A stretch of 64,000 nt of DNA from Lichenibacterium dinghuense (GTDB taxonomy: Bacteria > Pseudomonadota > Alphaproteobacteria > Rhizobiales > Beijerinckiaceae), in the NCBI RefSeq assembly GCF_021730615.1, contig NZ_JAJLMN010000001.1:2739501-2803500 (forward strand), given 5' to 3'. Shown piece by piece: positions 55,128-63,339 of the stretch. Made by a program: the position numbers and the translations under genes. Position 1 is the first letter of the stretch, and every line of letters starts with the position of its first letter. The notes below the pieces were generated by a model. That model was given only the letters and a program-made list of their open reading frames with translations. It did no database searches and had not been told where the DNA came from.

Positions 55128-58100
55128 GTGGAGCGAGTCGATCCCGCCATGACGCCCAACGCTCACCCGCCTTCGCGGCGACCCGGCTCGATGATCCCGC
55201 TGCGGCCTTCCGGCTGGCGGGCTGTGCTGGTGGCCTCCGCGGCCGTGCCGCAGCTCGTCGCCGGACCGCAGGCGGCCTCCGCCGCGGTCGAGGGCGCGTC
55301 GCGGCCGGCGATCCTCACGCCCGCCGGAGCCTCTCCGGCGGAGGCCACGGCGGCACCGGACGCGGCCGGGGCCCCGCTCCCCGGCGCCGCCCCGGCCGAT
55401 CTGCTGGCGATGCTGCTCGGACAGGCCTCGTTCTGGCGCGGCCGGCACGAGGGCGCCCGCGCGCTCGACAGCCTGCGCCGCGCCCTGCAGATCGCCCCCG
55501 ACGACGCCGACGCCCTCCTGATGACCGTCCGGGTCGCCGCCGAGGCGGGCGCGCGGCCCGAGGCCGAGGCGGCGCTCGCCCGCCTGCGCGCGGCCCATCC
55601 CGGCGATCCCCGCGTCGCCTCCGCCGAGGCGGCGCTGCGCGCCAAGCCGCCGGAGGCGGCCGCGCTGGCCGAGGCGCGAGGCGCCGCGGGGGCCGGCAAG
55701 CTCGCCGACGCGGTCGCGCGCTACCGCGCGGCCTTCGGCGGCGGCGAGCCGCCGCCTGGCTTGGCGATCGAATATTACGAGACGCTCGGCGGAACCTCGG
55801 GCGGCTTCGACGAGGCGCGGGACGGGCTGCGCCGCGCCGTCGCGGCCGAGCCGCGCGACCTCGCCGCGCAACTCGCCTACGCGCGCCTGCTGACCTACCG
55901 CGAGCTCAGCCGGACGGACGGCATCGCCCGCCTCGCCGCCCTGTCCCGCGACCCCGCGGTGGCGGCCGAGGCCGGCGGCGCGCTGCGCCAAGCCCTGTTC
56001 TGGCTGCCGGACGAGCCCGCGAGCGCGCCGCTCATCGCGCCCTACGCGGCGCTCCATCCCGAGGACGCCGAGGTGGCGGCCAAGCTCGAAGCGGCGCGCC
56101 ACCCCGTCGTGACGCCGCTCGACGAGGCCGGGCACGCCCGCAACGCCGCCTTCGACGCGCTGAAGGGCCGGCGCCTCGCGGAAGCGGAGCGCGACTTCGG
56201 GAAAGCGCTGGCGATGAACGACAAGGATGCGGACGCCGCGGCCGGCCTCGGCCTCGTGCGGCTGCGCCAGGGGCGCGTCGCGGAAGGGCGAGCGCTGCTC
56301 AAGCGCGCCCTCGCGCTCGGCCCGAGCGAGGCGGAGGGCATCGCGGCGGCGCTGCGCGGCACCGAGGCGGGCACGGGCAAGGGGGGCGGGGACCCCGCCG
56401 CCGCCCGCGCCGTGCGGGCGCGCTACGCCGCAGTGGCGCGGCTGACGCGGGGCGGGCGCTATGCCGAGGCCGAGGCCCTGCTGAAGTCCCTGTCCGGCCC
56501 GCGCCCGAGCGCCGCCGCCCAGGGCCAGCTCGGCGACATTCAGGCCCGCGCCGGCGAGCTCAAGGCCGCGGAGGCGAGCTTCCGCCGCGCCCTCGCGGGC
56601 CAACCGAACGCCTCGGCGCTCCTCATCGGGCTCGCCGGCGTGCTGCTGCGGGCGGGGCGCGACGCGGAGGCGGAGGCGCTCTACGCCCGCGTCGGCGACG
56701 CCGCCGGACGCCGCGCCGTCGGGCGCGCCCGCGCCGAGCGCCTGCGCGAGGAGGCGCGCGGCGTCGCCGACCCGGTCGCCAAGGCCGGGCTCTACCGCTC
56801 CGCCGTCGCGGCCGACCCGGCGAACCCCTGGCTGCGGCTCGAGATGGCCCGCGCCCTCGCGGCCCAGGGCCGGGCCGAGGACGCCGGGCGCGTCATGGCG
56901 GGGATCGGCGACGGTTCCGACCCGGACGGCGTCGAGGCCGCCTTCTACTTCGCCAGCGACGCGGGCGACCTCGCGCGCGCCGCGGCGCTGGCGGCGCGGC
57001 TGCCGGCGGCGCGGCGCACGCCGGCGATCCTCGCCGTCGAGGCGCGCTTCGCCGCCCGGGGCGAGATCGCCCGCGCGACGCGGGGCCTCGGGCGGGCCGA
57101 GGCCCGCGCCGCCCTCCTGGCCCTCGCGGCCCGGCCCGACCCGACCGGGGAGCGCGTCGTCGCGGTCGCCGCGGCGCTGATGGACAGGGACGACAAACCC
57201 GGCGCGCGCGACGCCGTCGCCACCGCGCTGGCGGCCGCGCCGGGCGCAGGGGAGGCCGGCCGGCGCCTCGCCTACGCGGGCGCGCTGCTGGCGGCCGGCT
57301 ACGGCGGCGACGCCGCGGCCCTGGTGGGGAGCCTCGACGCCGCGCGCCTGCCGCCGGGCGAGCGGGACGCGCTGGGCCGCCTGCGCGACGGCGTCGCGGC
57401 CGCCGAGGCCGACGCGCTCCTGGCCGACGGGCGGGACGCCGACGCCTACGACCGCCTCGCGCCGCGCCTCGCCCTCCGCCCGGACGCGCCCGCGCCGAAC
57501 CTCGCGCTGGCGCGGCTCTACGGGCGGCGGGGCGACGTCGCCCGCGCGGCGGCGATCACGGCGGCGCTGCTCGACCGCGACCCGGCCGACCTCGACGTCC
57601 GCCGCGCCGACGTCGCGGCGCTGATCGACGCCGGCGACCTCGACGGCGCCGCCGCGGTGGCGGCCGAGGGGGTGCGCCGCGCGCCGCGCGATCCCCGCGC
57701 CTATCTGGCCTCGGCCGACGCCGCGGAGGCGCGGGACGAGGGCACCCGCGCCCTCGCCGACCTGCGGGAAGCCCGCGCGCTGCGGGCGGGGAGCGCGGCC
57801 GCGACGGACGGCGCGCGGGCCGCCGGGCCGGCCCCCCTCGCCTCCGCGGCCGCGCCGGGACCCAACCCGTTCCGGGAGGGGGGCGCCGGGGCTCCGCCGG
57901 CGACGCCCGGCGTGCTCGGCGAGGCCGGCGTCGACGGGCTGCCCTCCGGCGCCCTCGACCGCTCGATCGACCGCGACATCGCCAGCCTGCGCGACAGGGT
58001 GGCGCCCGCCGTGCAGACCGGCCTCGCCCTGCTCGGCCGCTCCGGCGAGGGCGGGCTGAGCCGGCTCGGCGTCGCCTCGGCGCCGGTCGAGGCCTCGGTC

Positions 58101-59102
58101 GCGCCGGGCGGCGTGGGCCTGCTGCGCGCCGCCGTCACCCCGACGGTGGCGGACGGCGGCACGGCCGGCGGCGGCGCCTCCGGCGCGCTGTCGCGCTTCG
58201 GCACGGCCCCGCTCGCCGGCGCGGCCGGGCCCGCCGCCGCCGGTGCCCAGCGCGCCGCCGGCACGGCGCTCGGCCTGTCCTACAGCTACCGCTTCCTGAC
58301 CGCGGACGTCGGCGCGACGCCGCTCGGCTTTCGCGAGTCCAACGTCGTCGGCGGGCTGGAGCTGGCGCCGCAAATCGGCCGCGACCTGCGGCTGCGCTTC
58401 ACGGGCGACCGGCGGGCGATCGTCAACAGCGTCCTGTCCTACGCGGGCGCGCGCGATCCCGGCACGGGCCTCACCTGGGGCGGGGTGGTGGCGAACCGCG
58501 GCGTGGCGCAGCTCGAATGGGCGCCCGGCCGCTGGTTCTTCTACGGCGGCGCCGGCGGGGGCGTCGTCACCGGCCACCACGTCGAGGACAATCCCTTCGT
58601 GCAGGCCCAGCTCGGCGGCTCCTACGGCGTGATCGCCGGCGAGGCGCGCGAGCTCCAGGTCGGGGTGAGCCTGCCCTTCTACGACTATGGCCGGAACGAC
58701 AACCTGTTCACCTACGGCCACGGCGGATATTTCAGCCCGCAGCACTACGTGGCGGCGCAGATCCCCGTGACGTGGCGCGACCGGCCGACGGACCGGCTGA
58801 GCTACAAGGTCGAGGCGTCGCTCGGCCTGCAGAGCTTCGGGCAGAAGGGCGCGCCCGTCTTCCCCGACGACCCGCTGCTGCAGGCGCGGCTCGACCGCGT
58901 GGCGGCCGGCGACCCGTCGGTCGCCGCGAGGACGGCCGGAAGCCATGAGTTCGGCCCCGCGGGCGGGATCGCCGGAGAGGTCGCCTACCGGCTCGGCGAC
59001 GCGCTGCGATTGAGCGCGCGCGCCGCCTTCCAGCGGGCCGGCGACTACACCGAGGGCAGCGCCCTGGTGTCCGCCCGCTACAGCTTCGACGAGGCCCGCT
59101 GA
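55128..59102 (+). CDS. bcsC: Cellulose export protein BcsC (TPR-beta-barrel)
   Basis: A 1324-residue outer-membrane exporter. An N-terminal signal (about 27-50) leads into a long run of TPR-like helical repeats (about 85-900) that lie in the periplasm. The C-terminal BCSC_C region (about 1050-1324) forms the outer-membrane barrel, with features such as SYRFLTADVGATPLGFRESN and a final RYSFDEAR. A linker rich in Ala, Pro and Gly joins them. The start is uncertain: the GTG at 55128 is listed and has GCGAGG before it, but ATGs at 55149 and 55191 are in frame. It sits 228 bases after bcsB, with its own AT-rich promoter-like region. Confidence 0.92.
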   Translation: MERVDPAMTPNAHPPSRRPGSMIPLRPSGWRAVLVASAAVPQLVAGPQAASAAVEGASRPAILTPAGASPAEATAAPDAAGAPLPGAAPADLLAMLLGQASFWRGRHEGARALDSLRRALQIAPDDADALLMTVRVAAEAGARPEAEAALARLRAAHPGDPRVASAEAALRAKPPEAAALAEARGAAGAGKLADAVARYRAAFGGGEPPPGLAIEYYETLGGTSGGFDEARDGLRRAVAAEPRDLAAQLAYARLLTYRELSRTDGIARLAALSRDPAVAAEAGGALRQALFWLPDEPASAPLIAPYAALHPEDAEVAAKLEAARHPVVTPLDEAGHARNAAFDALKGRRLAEAERDFGKALAMNDKDADAAAGLGLVRLRQGRVAEGRALLKRALALGPSEAEGIAAALRGTEAGTGKGGGDPAAARAVRARYAAVARLTRGGRYAEAEALLKSLSGPRPSAAAQGQLGDIQARAGELKAAEASFRRALAGQPNASALLIGLAGVLLRAGRDAEAEALYARVGDAAGRRAVGRARAERLREEARGVADPVAKAGLYRSAVAADPANPWLRLEMARALAAQGRAEDAGRVMAGIGDGSDPDGVEAAFYFASDAGDLARAAALAARLPAARRTPAILAVEARFAARGEIARATRGLGRAEARAALLALAARPDPTGERVVAVAAALMDRDDKPGARDAVATALAAAPGAGEAGRRLAYAGALLAAGYGGDAAALVGSLDAARLPPGERDALGRLRDGVAAAEADALLADGRDADAYDRLAPRLALRPDAPAPNLALARLYGRRGDVARAAAITAALLDRDPADLDVRRADVAALIDAGDLDGAAAVAAEGVRRAPRDPRAYLASADAAEARDEGTRALADLREARALRAGSAAATDGARAAGPAPLASAAAPGPNPFREGGAGAPPATPGVLGEAGVDGLPSGALDRSIDRDIASLRDRVAPAVQTGLALLGRSGEGGLSRLGVASAPVEASVAPGGVGLLRAAVTPTVADGGTAGGGASGALSRFGTAPLAGAAGPAAAGAQRAAGTALGLSYSYRFLTADVGATPLGFRESNVVGGLELAPQIGRDLRLRFTGDRRAIVNSVLSYAGARDPGTGLTWGGVVANRGVAQLEWAPGRWFFYGGAGGGVVTGHHVEDNPFVQAQLGGSYGVIAGEARELQVGVSLPFYDYGRNDNLFTYGHGGYFSPQHYVAAQIPVTWRDRPTDRLSYKVEASLGLQSFGQKGAPVFPDDPLLQARLDRVAAGDPSVAARTAGSHEFGPAGGIAGEVAYRLGDALRLSARAAFQRAGDYTEGSALVSARYSFDEAR

Positions 59103-59143
59103 AGAGCCGAATCTCCTTCGCACAACACCGAGAGTCGCCCGGA

Positions 59144-60577
59144 ATGGTCTTCGCCTCCTTCCCGTTCCTGTTCCTGTTCCTGCCGCTGTTCCTGGCCTGC
59201 TACTTCGCGACGCCGGCGGGGCGGCGGAACTGGACGATATTGATCTTCTCCTGGGCGTTCTACGCCTGGTGGCGGGTCGACTTCCTCGGCCTCCTGGTCG
59301 GCGTCACGGGTTTCACCTACGCGATCGGCTGCCTGATGGGCGCGGCCGGGCCCCGGACCCCGCGGGCCCGCCGCCTCATGGCGCTCGGCATCGCGGGCGA
59401 CCTCGGCGTGCTCGCCTGGTTCAAATACGCCAACTTCGGCGTCGCGACCTTCAACGAGGTGCTCGGCGCGCTCGGCCGCCCGCCCGCGGGCTGGACCGAG
59501 GTCGTGCTGCCGATCGGCCTGTCCTTCTACGTCCTGCAGTCGATCTCCTACCTGGTCGACGTCGGCCGGGGCGACGTGCCGGTGTGCCGGTCGTTCCTGG
59601 ACTACGCGGCCTACAAGGCGATCTTCAGCCAGCTCATCGCCGGGCCGATCGTGCGCTACGCCGAGATCAAGGGCGACATGCACCGGCGGCAGCACTCGCT
59701 GCGCGCGTTCGGCATCGGCAGCCGCACCTTCATGGTGGGCTTCGCCATGAAGGTCGCCGTGGCCGACACGCTGAGCCCGCTCGCGGACGCCGCCTTCGCG
59801 CTCCCGCGCCCGACGCTGGCGGATGCGTGGCTCGGCGCGGCGGGCTACACGCTGCAGCTCTACTTCGACTTCGCCGGCTATTCGCTGATGGCGATCGGCC
59901 TGTCCCGCATGATCGGCTTCCACTTCCCCCGCAACTTCGACCACCCCTACCTCGCCGCCTCGATCCAGGACTTCTGGCAGCGCTGGCACATCACCCTGTC
60001 GCGGTTCCTGCGCGACTACCTCTACATCCCGCTCGGGGGGAACCGCCGCGGCAGCCTGCGCACCTACGTCAACCTGATGGAGGTGATGGCGATCGGCGGG
60101 CTGTGGCACGGCGCGAGCTGGACCTTCGTGGTCTGGGGCCTGTGGCACGGGGCGCTGCTCGGCGCCCACCGCTGGTGGGCGCGGGGGCGCGGCCGGGCCG
60201 CGATGCCCTATCCGCTCGCCAACGCCCTCACGCTCCTCGCCGTGGTGCTCGGCTGGGTGATCTTCCGCGCGCCCGACGTGGGCGGCGCGCTCGCGATGTA
60301 CCGCGGCATGGTGGGGCTGAACGGGCTGCCGCTGTCCGACGCGCTCGCCTGGCAGGCCACGCCCGACCGCCTGCTGTTCGTGCCGATCGCCGCGGCCCTG
60401 GTCTACGCCCCGCTGCTGCGGGACCGCCTCCGCCGCCCCGCGCCCGCCGTCGCGGCCGGGGATCGCGGGCCGGCCGGGCTGGCCCTGTGGACCGCCGCGC
60501 CCCCGGCCGGCTTCGCCCTCGCCGTGGTGCTGCTCTACAGCCGCGACGCGGTGCCGTTCCTCTACTTCCAGTTCTGA
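59144..60577 (+). CDS. wssH: MBOAT O-acetyltransferase (WssH/AlgI-like)
   Basis: A 477-residue polytopic acyltransferase of the MBOAT family, closest in pattern to AlgI and WssH, which move acetyl groups across the inner membrane for alginate or cellulose O-acetylation. The catalytic histidine is H322 in GGLWHGASWTFVVWG. Other family blocks are FVLQS-like SFYVLQSISYLVDVGRG, FDFAGYSLMAIGLSRMIGF, DFWQRWHITLSRFLRDYLYIP and PLGGNRRG. It is directly behind bcsC (41-base gap) and joined to the next gene (3-base gap). The context strongly favours cellulose as the target. Confidence 0.92.
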   Translation: MVFASFPFLFLFLPLFLACYFATPAGRRNWTILIFSWAFYAWWRVDFLGLLVGVTGFTYAIGCLMGAAGPRTPRARRLMALGIAGDLGVLAWFKYANFGVATFNEVLGALGRPPAGWTEVVLPIGLSFYVLQSISYLVDVGRGDVPVCRSFLDYAAYKAIFSQLIAGPIVRYAEIKGDMHRRQHSLRAFGIGSRTFMVGFAMKVAVADTLSPLADAAFALPRPTLADAWLGAAGYTLQLYFDFAGYSLMAIGLSRMIGFHFPRNFDHPYLAASIQDFWQRWHITLSRFLRDYLYIPLGGNRRGSLRTYVNLMEVMAIGGLWHGASWTFVVWGLWHGALLGAHRWWARGRGRAAMPYPLANALTLLAVVLGWVIFRAPDVGGALAMYRGMVGLNGLPLSDALAWQATPDRLLFVPIAAALVYAPLLRDRLRRPAPAVAAGDRGPAGLALWTAAPPAGFALAVVLLYSRDAVPFLYFQF

Positions 60578-60580
60578 GCC

Positions 60581-61753
60581 ATGAGCATCGTTCTCCAGCA
60601 CAGCGCACCCCCGGCGGCCCGCCGCCGCGACGCCCTCGCGTCGGCCGAGCGGACGCTCGGGCTCCTCATGCTGGCGGCGCTGGCCGTCGGCGCCTGGCAG
60701 GGCACGGCCGCCCTGTCGACGCCGGCGGCCGCGCGGCGCCTGTCCGCCCTCCTCGACGGCCCCGCGCTGCTCGACGGCCGGGCCGCGGCGGCCGTCGACG
60801 CCGTGGAGTCCCGCGCCCTGCCGGCCGACGGGCTGCTGCGCGCGGCCGGCGGGGTGGTGCGCTGGCGCGTCTTCGGCTCGGGCGGCCCGCAGGTGGCGGT
60901 CGGCTGCGGCGACTGGCTCTTCCTCACCGAGGAGCTCAGGCCCTGGCCCCACGCCGACGAGGCCATGCGGGAGCGGGCCGACATCCTCGCCCGCGCCGCC
61001 GCGGCGCTCGCGGCCCGCAACACCGAGCTCGTGGTGGCGCTCGTGCCCGACAAGGCGCGGGTCGAGGCGGGATCGCTCTGCGGCGCGCCGCGCTCGGCGC
61101 AGGCGGACGCGCGCTACGGCGCCTTCACCCACCTGCTGCTGGCGCGCCGCGTCCACGCCGTCGACCTCGCGGCCCCCATGGCGGCGGCGCGGCGGGACGG
61201 GCCCCTGTTCTTCCGCACCGACACCCACTGGAACGGGCGCGGCGCCGCGCTCGCGGTGCGCCTCATCGCCGCCGCCGTGACGATGCCGCCCGGGCCCGCG
61301 GCCCGCTACCGCACGGAGCGGGCCGAGGCCGAGACCGACCGGCCGGGCGACCTCCTGCGCCTGATGGGGCTCGACCAGGTGCCCGACACGACACCCGCGC
61401 TCCGCCCCCGCCCGGACCGCGAGCGGGTCGAGCGCACGGTCGCGGTCGAGGCCCCGCCGCCCGCGGGCGACCTGCTCGACGGGGCGCCGAACGGCGACGT
61501 CGTGCTTCTCGGCAGCTCCTTCTCGCTCCACAGCGACTTCCAGGGGCGCCTCGAGGAGGCGCTCGGCCGTCCGGTCGACAACGTGGCGCTGGCCGGGGGC
61601 GCCTTCGCGGGCGCGGCAGGCCGCTACTTCGCGGGCGCCGCCCCCGACGCGCCGCCGCGGCTCGTCGTGTGGGAGATCCCCGAGCGCGCCGTCGGCCTGC
61701 CGCTCGACAGTTCGGACCGCGCGCTCTACGCCGAGCTGTTCAGACAAAGATAA
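60581..61753 (+). CDS. wssI: AlgJ/AlgX-like SGNH acetyltransferase-module protein (WssI-like)
   Basis: A 390-residue periplasmic protein tethered by an N-terminal helix (about 25-47, LGLLMLAALAVGAWQGTAAL). The catalytic residues of the AlgX/AlgJ SGNH fold are visible: D214 and H216 in RTDTHWNGRG and the likely nucleophile S313 in LLGSSFSLHSD. In alginate systems such proteins receive acetyl from AlgI and place it on the polymer. It starts three bases after the wssH stop. The position after an MBOAT and before an AlgF-like gene supports a cellulose acetylation role. Confidence 0.88.
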   Translation: MSIVLQHSAPPAARRRDALASAERTLGLLMLAALAVGAWQGTAALSTPAAARRLSALLDGPALLDGRAAAAVDAVESRALPADGLLRAAGGVVRWRVFGSGGPQVAVGCGDWLFLTEELRPWPHADEAMRERADILARAAAALAARNTELVVALVPDKARVEAGSLCGAPRSAQADARYGAFTHLLLARRVHAVDLAAPMAAARRDGPLFFRTDTHWNGRGAALAVRLIAAAVTMPPGPAARYRTERAEAETDRPGDLLRLMGLDQVPDTTPALRPRPDRERVERTVAVEAPPPAGDLLDGAPNGDVVLLGSSFSLHSDFQGRLEEALGRPVDNVALAGGAFAGAAGRYFAGAAPDAPPRLVVWEIPERAVGLPLDSSDRALYAELFRQR

Positions 61754-61894
61754 TATAGATCCAATAATAATCACAAGGCGATCCGGATACCGACAGAAGA
61801 CGATCGGTCTTCTCGGCGTCCGGCTCACCCCTTTCCCTCGCTCAACGATGCGCACGGCCATGCTCATGGCGGTCGCGCCGACGGATCTCCTCAC

Positions 61895-62557
61895 ATGCAG
61901 AACCTCCTCGCCGGGCTGGCCTTCCTGATGATCGGCGACAGCCATTTCGCGACCAAGAACTACCTGATCACGACGCTGCAGGACGGCCTCGTGAAGGCCG
62001 GCGCCCGGAGCGAGGCCTTCGGCGCCTGCGGCATGCCGGCGGGGGCCTGGGTGGCGCCGCGCCCGGTGCCCTGCGGCACGGCCCAGCGCGTCGGCGCCGG
62101 CCCGGTCCAGGAGGACCGCTCCCCGAAAGCCGTGAGCTGGTCCATCGATGCCCTGATCGACCGCACCAAGCCCGACGTCGTGGTGATCGGCATCGGCGAC
62201 ACGATGGGCGGCTACAATCAGCGCGAGATGCCGCGGCCCTGGATCCGGGAGAACGTCGAGGAGCTGACGGCGCGCGTCGCGGCCCACCACCTGCCCTGCG
62301 TGTGGATCGGGCCGGGCTGGGGCACGGAGGGCGGCCCCTACTTCAAGACCTACGCCCGCGCGAAGGAGCTGTCGGACTTCCTGGCCACCGCGGTCGCGCC
62401 CTGCTCCTACGTCGACTCGCTCGCCCTGTCGAAGCCCGGCGAATGGCCGACCTTCGACGGCCAGCACTACACCGCCGTCGGCTACCAGAAGTGGGGCGCG
62501 GCGCTCACGCAGGCCATTGCCCAGACCCCCGCCGTGCAGGGCCTCGCCCACCGCTGA
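61895..62557 (+). CDS. Small SGNH-fold protein in acetylation module (WssF position)
   Basis: A 220-residue SGNH/GDSL hydrolase-like protein. Block I is GDSHF (S16) and the C-terminal catalytic pair is D188 and H191 (FDGQHYTAVGY). Size and neighbours match WssF, the SGNH protein of the Pseudomonas wss cluster. The only ATG in frame (61895) leaves just 13 hydrophobic residues before block I, so no proper signal peptide is visible. The frame stays open upstream to the wssI stop but has no ATG, GTG or TTG. A short ORF from ATG 61848 in another frame overlaps the start. True export is therefore unresolved. Confidence 0.75.
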   Translation: MQNLLAGLAFLMIGDSHFATKNYLITTLQDGLVKAGARSEAFGACGMPAGAWVAPRPVPCGTAQRVGAGPVQEDRSPKAVSWSIDALIDRTKPDVVVIGIGDTMGGYNQREMPRPWIRENVEELTARVAAHHLPCVWIGPGWGTEGGPYFKTYARAKELSDFLATAVAPCSYVDSLALSKPGEWPTFDGQHYTAVGYQKWGAALTQAIAQTPAVQGLAHR

Positions 62558-62646
62558 CCGGGCCCGGCCCGTCCGCTCCCCGCCCGCCCGCGGTGACCCC
62601 GCTTCAACCCGCCGCGCCCGAGGCGTGGCACAGCAGGACAGACACG

Positions 62647-63327
62647 ATGGATCGACTCCGACGGATCGGCGCGGGCGTCCTGCTCGCGGCCGCGCTCTGC
62701 GGCCCGGCGCGAGCCCAGACCATGCTCTATCCGGACCGCCTGCCGGACGGCTACGCCTACGTCCGGTTCGTCAACACGGGGGCCGAGCCCGTGACGGTGC
62801 GCCCCGCGGGCTTCGGCGAGGCGATGACGCTCGGCACCGAGGGGGCGGCGCGCGTCTCCAGCTATCGCGTCGTCGAGGGCGTGGCGGGGCGCGATCTCGA
62901 AGCGCAGGTGAGCGCCGGCGGCCGCAGCGGGCGGGGCGCCTTCGCGGTCGAGCCGGGCTCCTTCGACACGGTGCTGGTCGGGCCGGACATGGCGCTCGCC
63001 GCGGTGAGGGACGAGGCCGAGGTCAGCCAGACCCGGGCGCGCCTCTCCTTCTACAACGCCGCGCCGGGCTGCGCCGCGGCGACCCTGCAGCTCGATCCGG
63101 GAGGCCGGGCGGTCTTCGCCGGTGTGGGGCCGTCCGCGATGCGCGGGCGCGCCGTCAACCCCGCCGCGAAGGTGCGGCTGCGCGCCGCCTGTTCCACGGG
63201 GCAGAGCGCCGCGTTGGACCTCGGCGAGATCGGGGCCGGCGGCCAGTACAGCGTGTGGCTGATGGCGCCGGCCGGGAAGGCGACCGCCTTCATGTCGGTC
63301 AACGCCATCGCGCCCTACCTGCGCTGA
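62647..63327 (+). CDS. wssG: AlgF-like acetylation protein (WssG-like)
   Basis: A 226-residue periplasmic protein of the AlgF type. The signal peptide is MDRLRRIGAGVLLAAALCGP-ARAQ. The mature protein has two beta-rich modules, starting LYPDRLPDGYAYVRFVNTGAEPV and ARLSFYNAAPGCAAATLQL, which resemble the paired lectin-like domains of AlgF. AlgF supports O-acetylation in the alginate system. The frame is open upstream inside the SGNH gene, but the ATG at 62647 starts the signal peptide. It is 89 bases after that gene. AlgF-like presence makes the acetylation interpretation strong. Confidence 0.85.
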   Translation: MDRLRRIGAGVLLAAALCGPARAQTMLYPDRLPDGYAYVRFVNTGAEPVTVRPAGFGEAMTLGTEGAARVSSYRVVEGVAGRDLEAQVSAGGRSGRGAFAVEPGSFDTVLVGPDMALAAVRDEAEVSQTRARLSFYNAAPGCAAATLQLDPGGRAVFAGVGPSAMRGRAVNPAAKVRLRAACSTGQSAALDLGEIGAGGQYSVWLMAPAGKATAFMSVNAIAPYLR

Positions 63328-63339
63328 ACGGAGGCCGCC

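Noticed and set aside
55008-59123. A 1371-codon minus-strand frame opposite bcsC
   Set aside because: Antisense to a protein with a recognisable C-terminal barrel domain; the translation is repetitive and has no domain.
59078-62551. A 1157-codon minus-strand frame opposite the acetylation genes
   Set aside because: It crosses several genes with clear catalytic motifs on the plus strand and has shadow-type composition.
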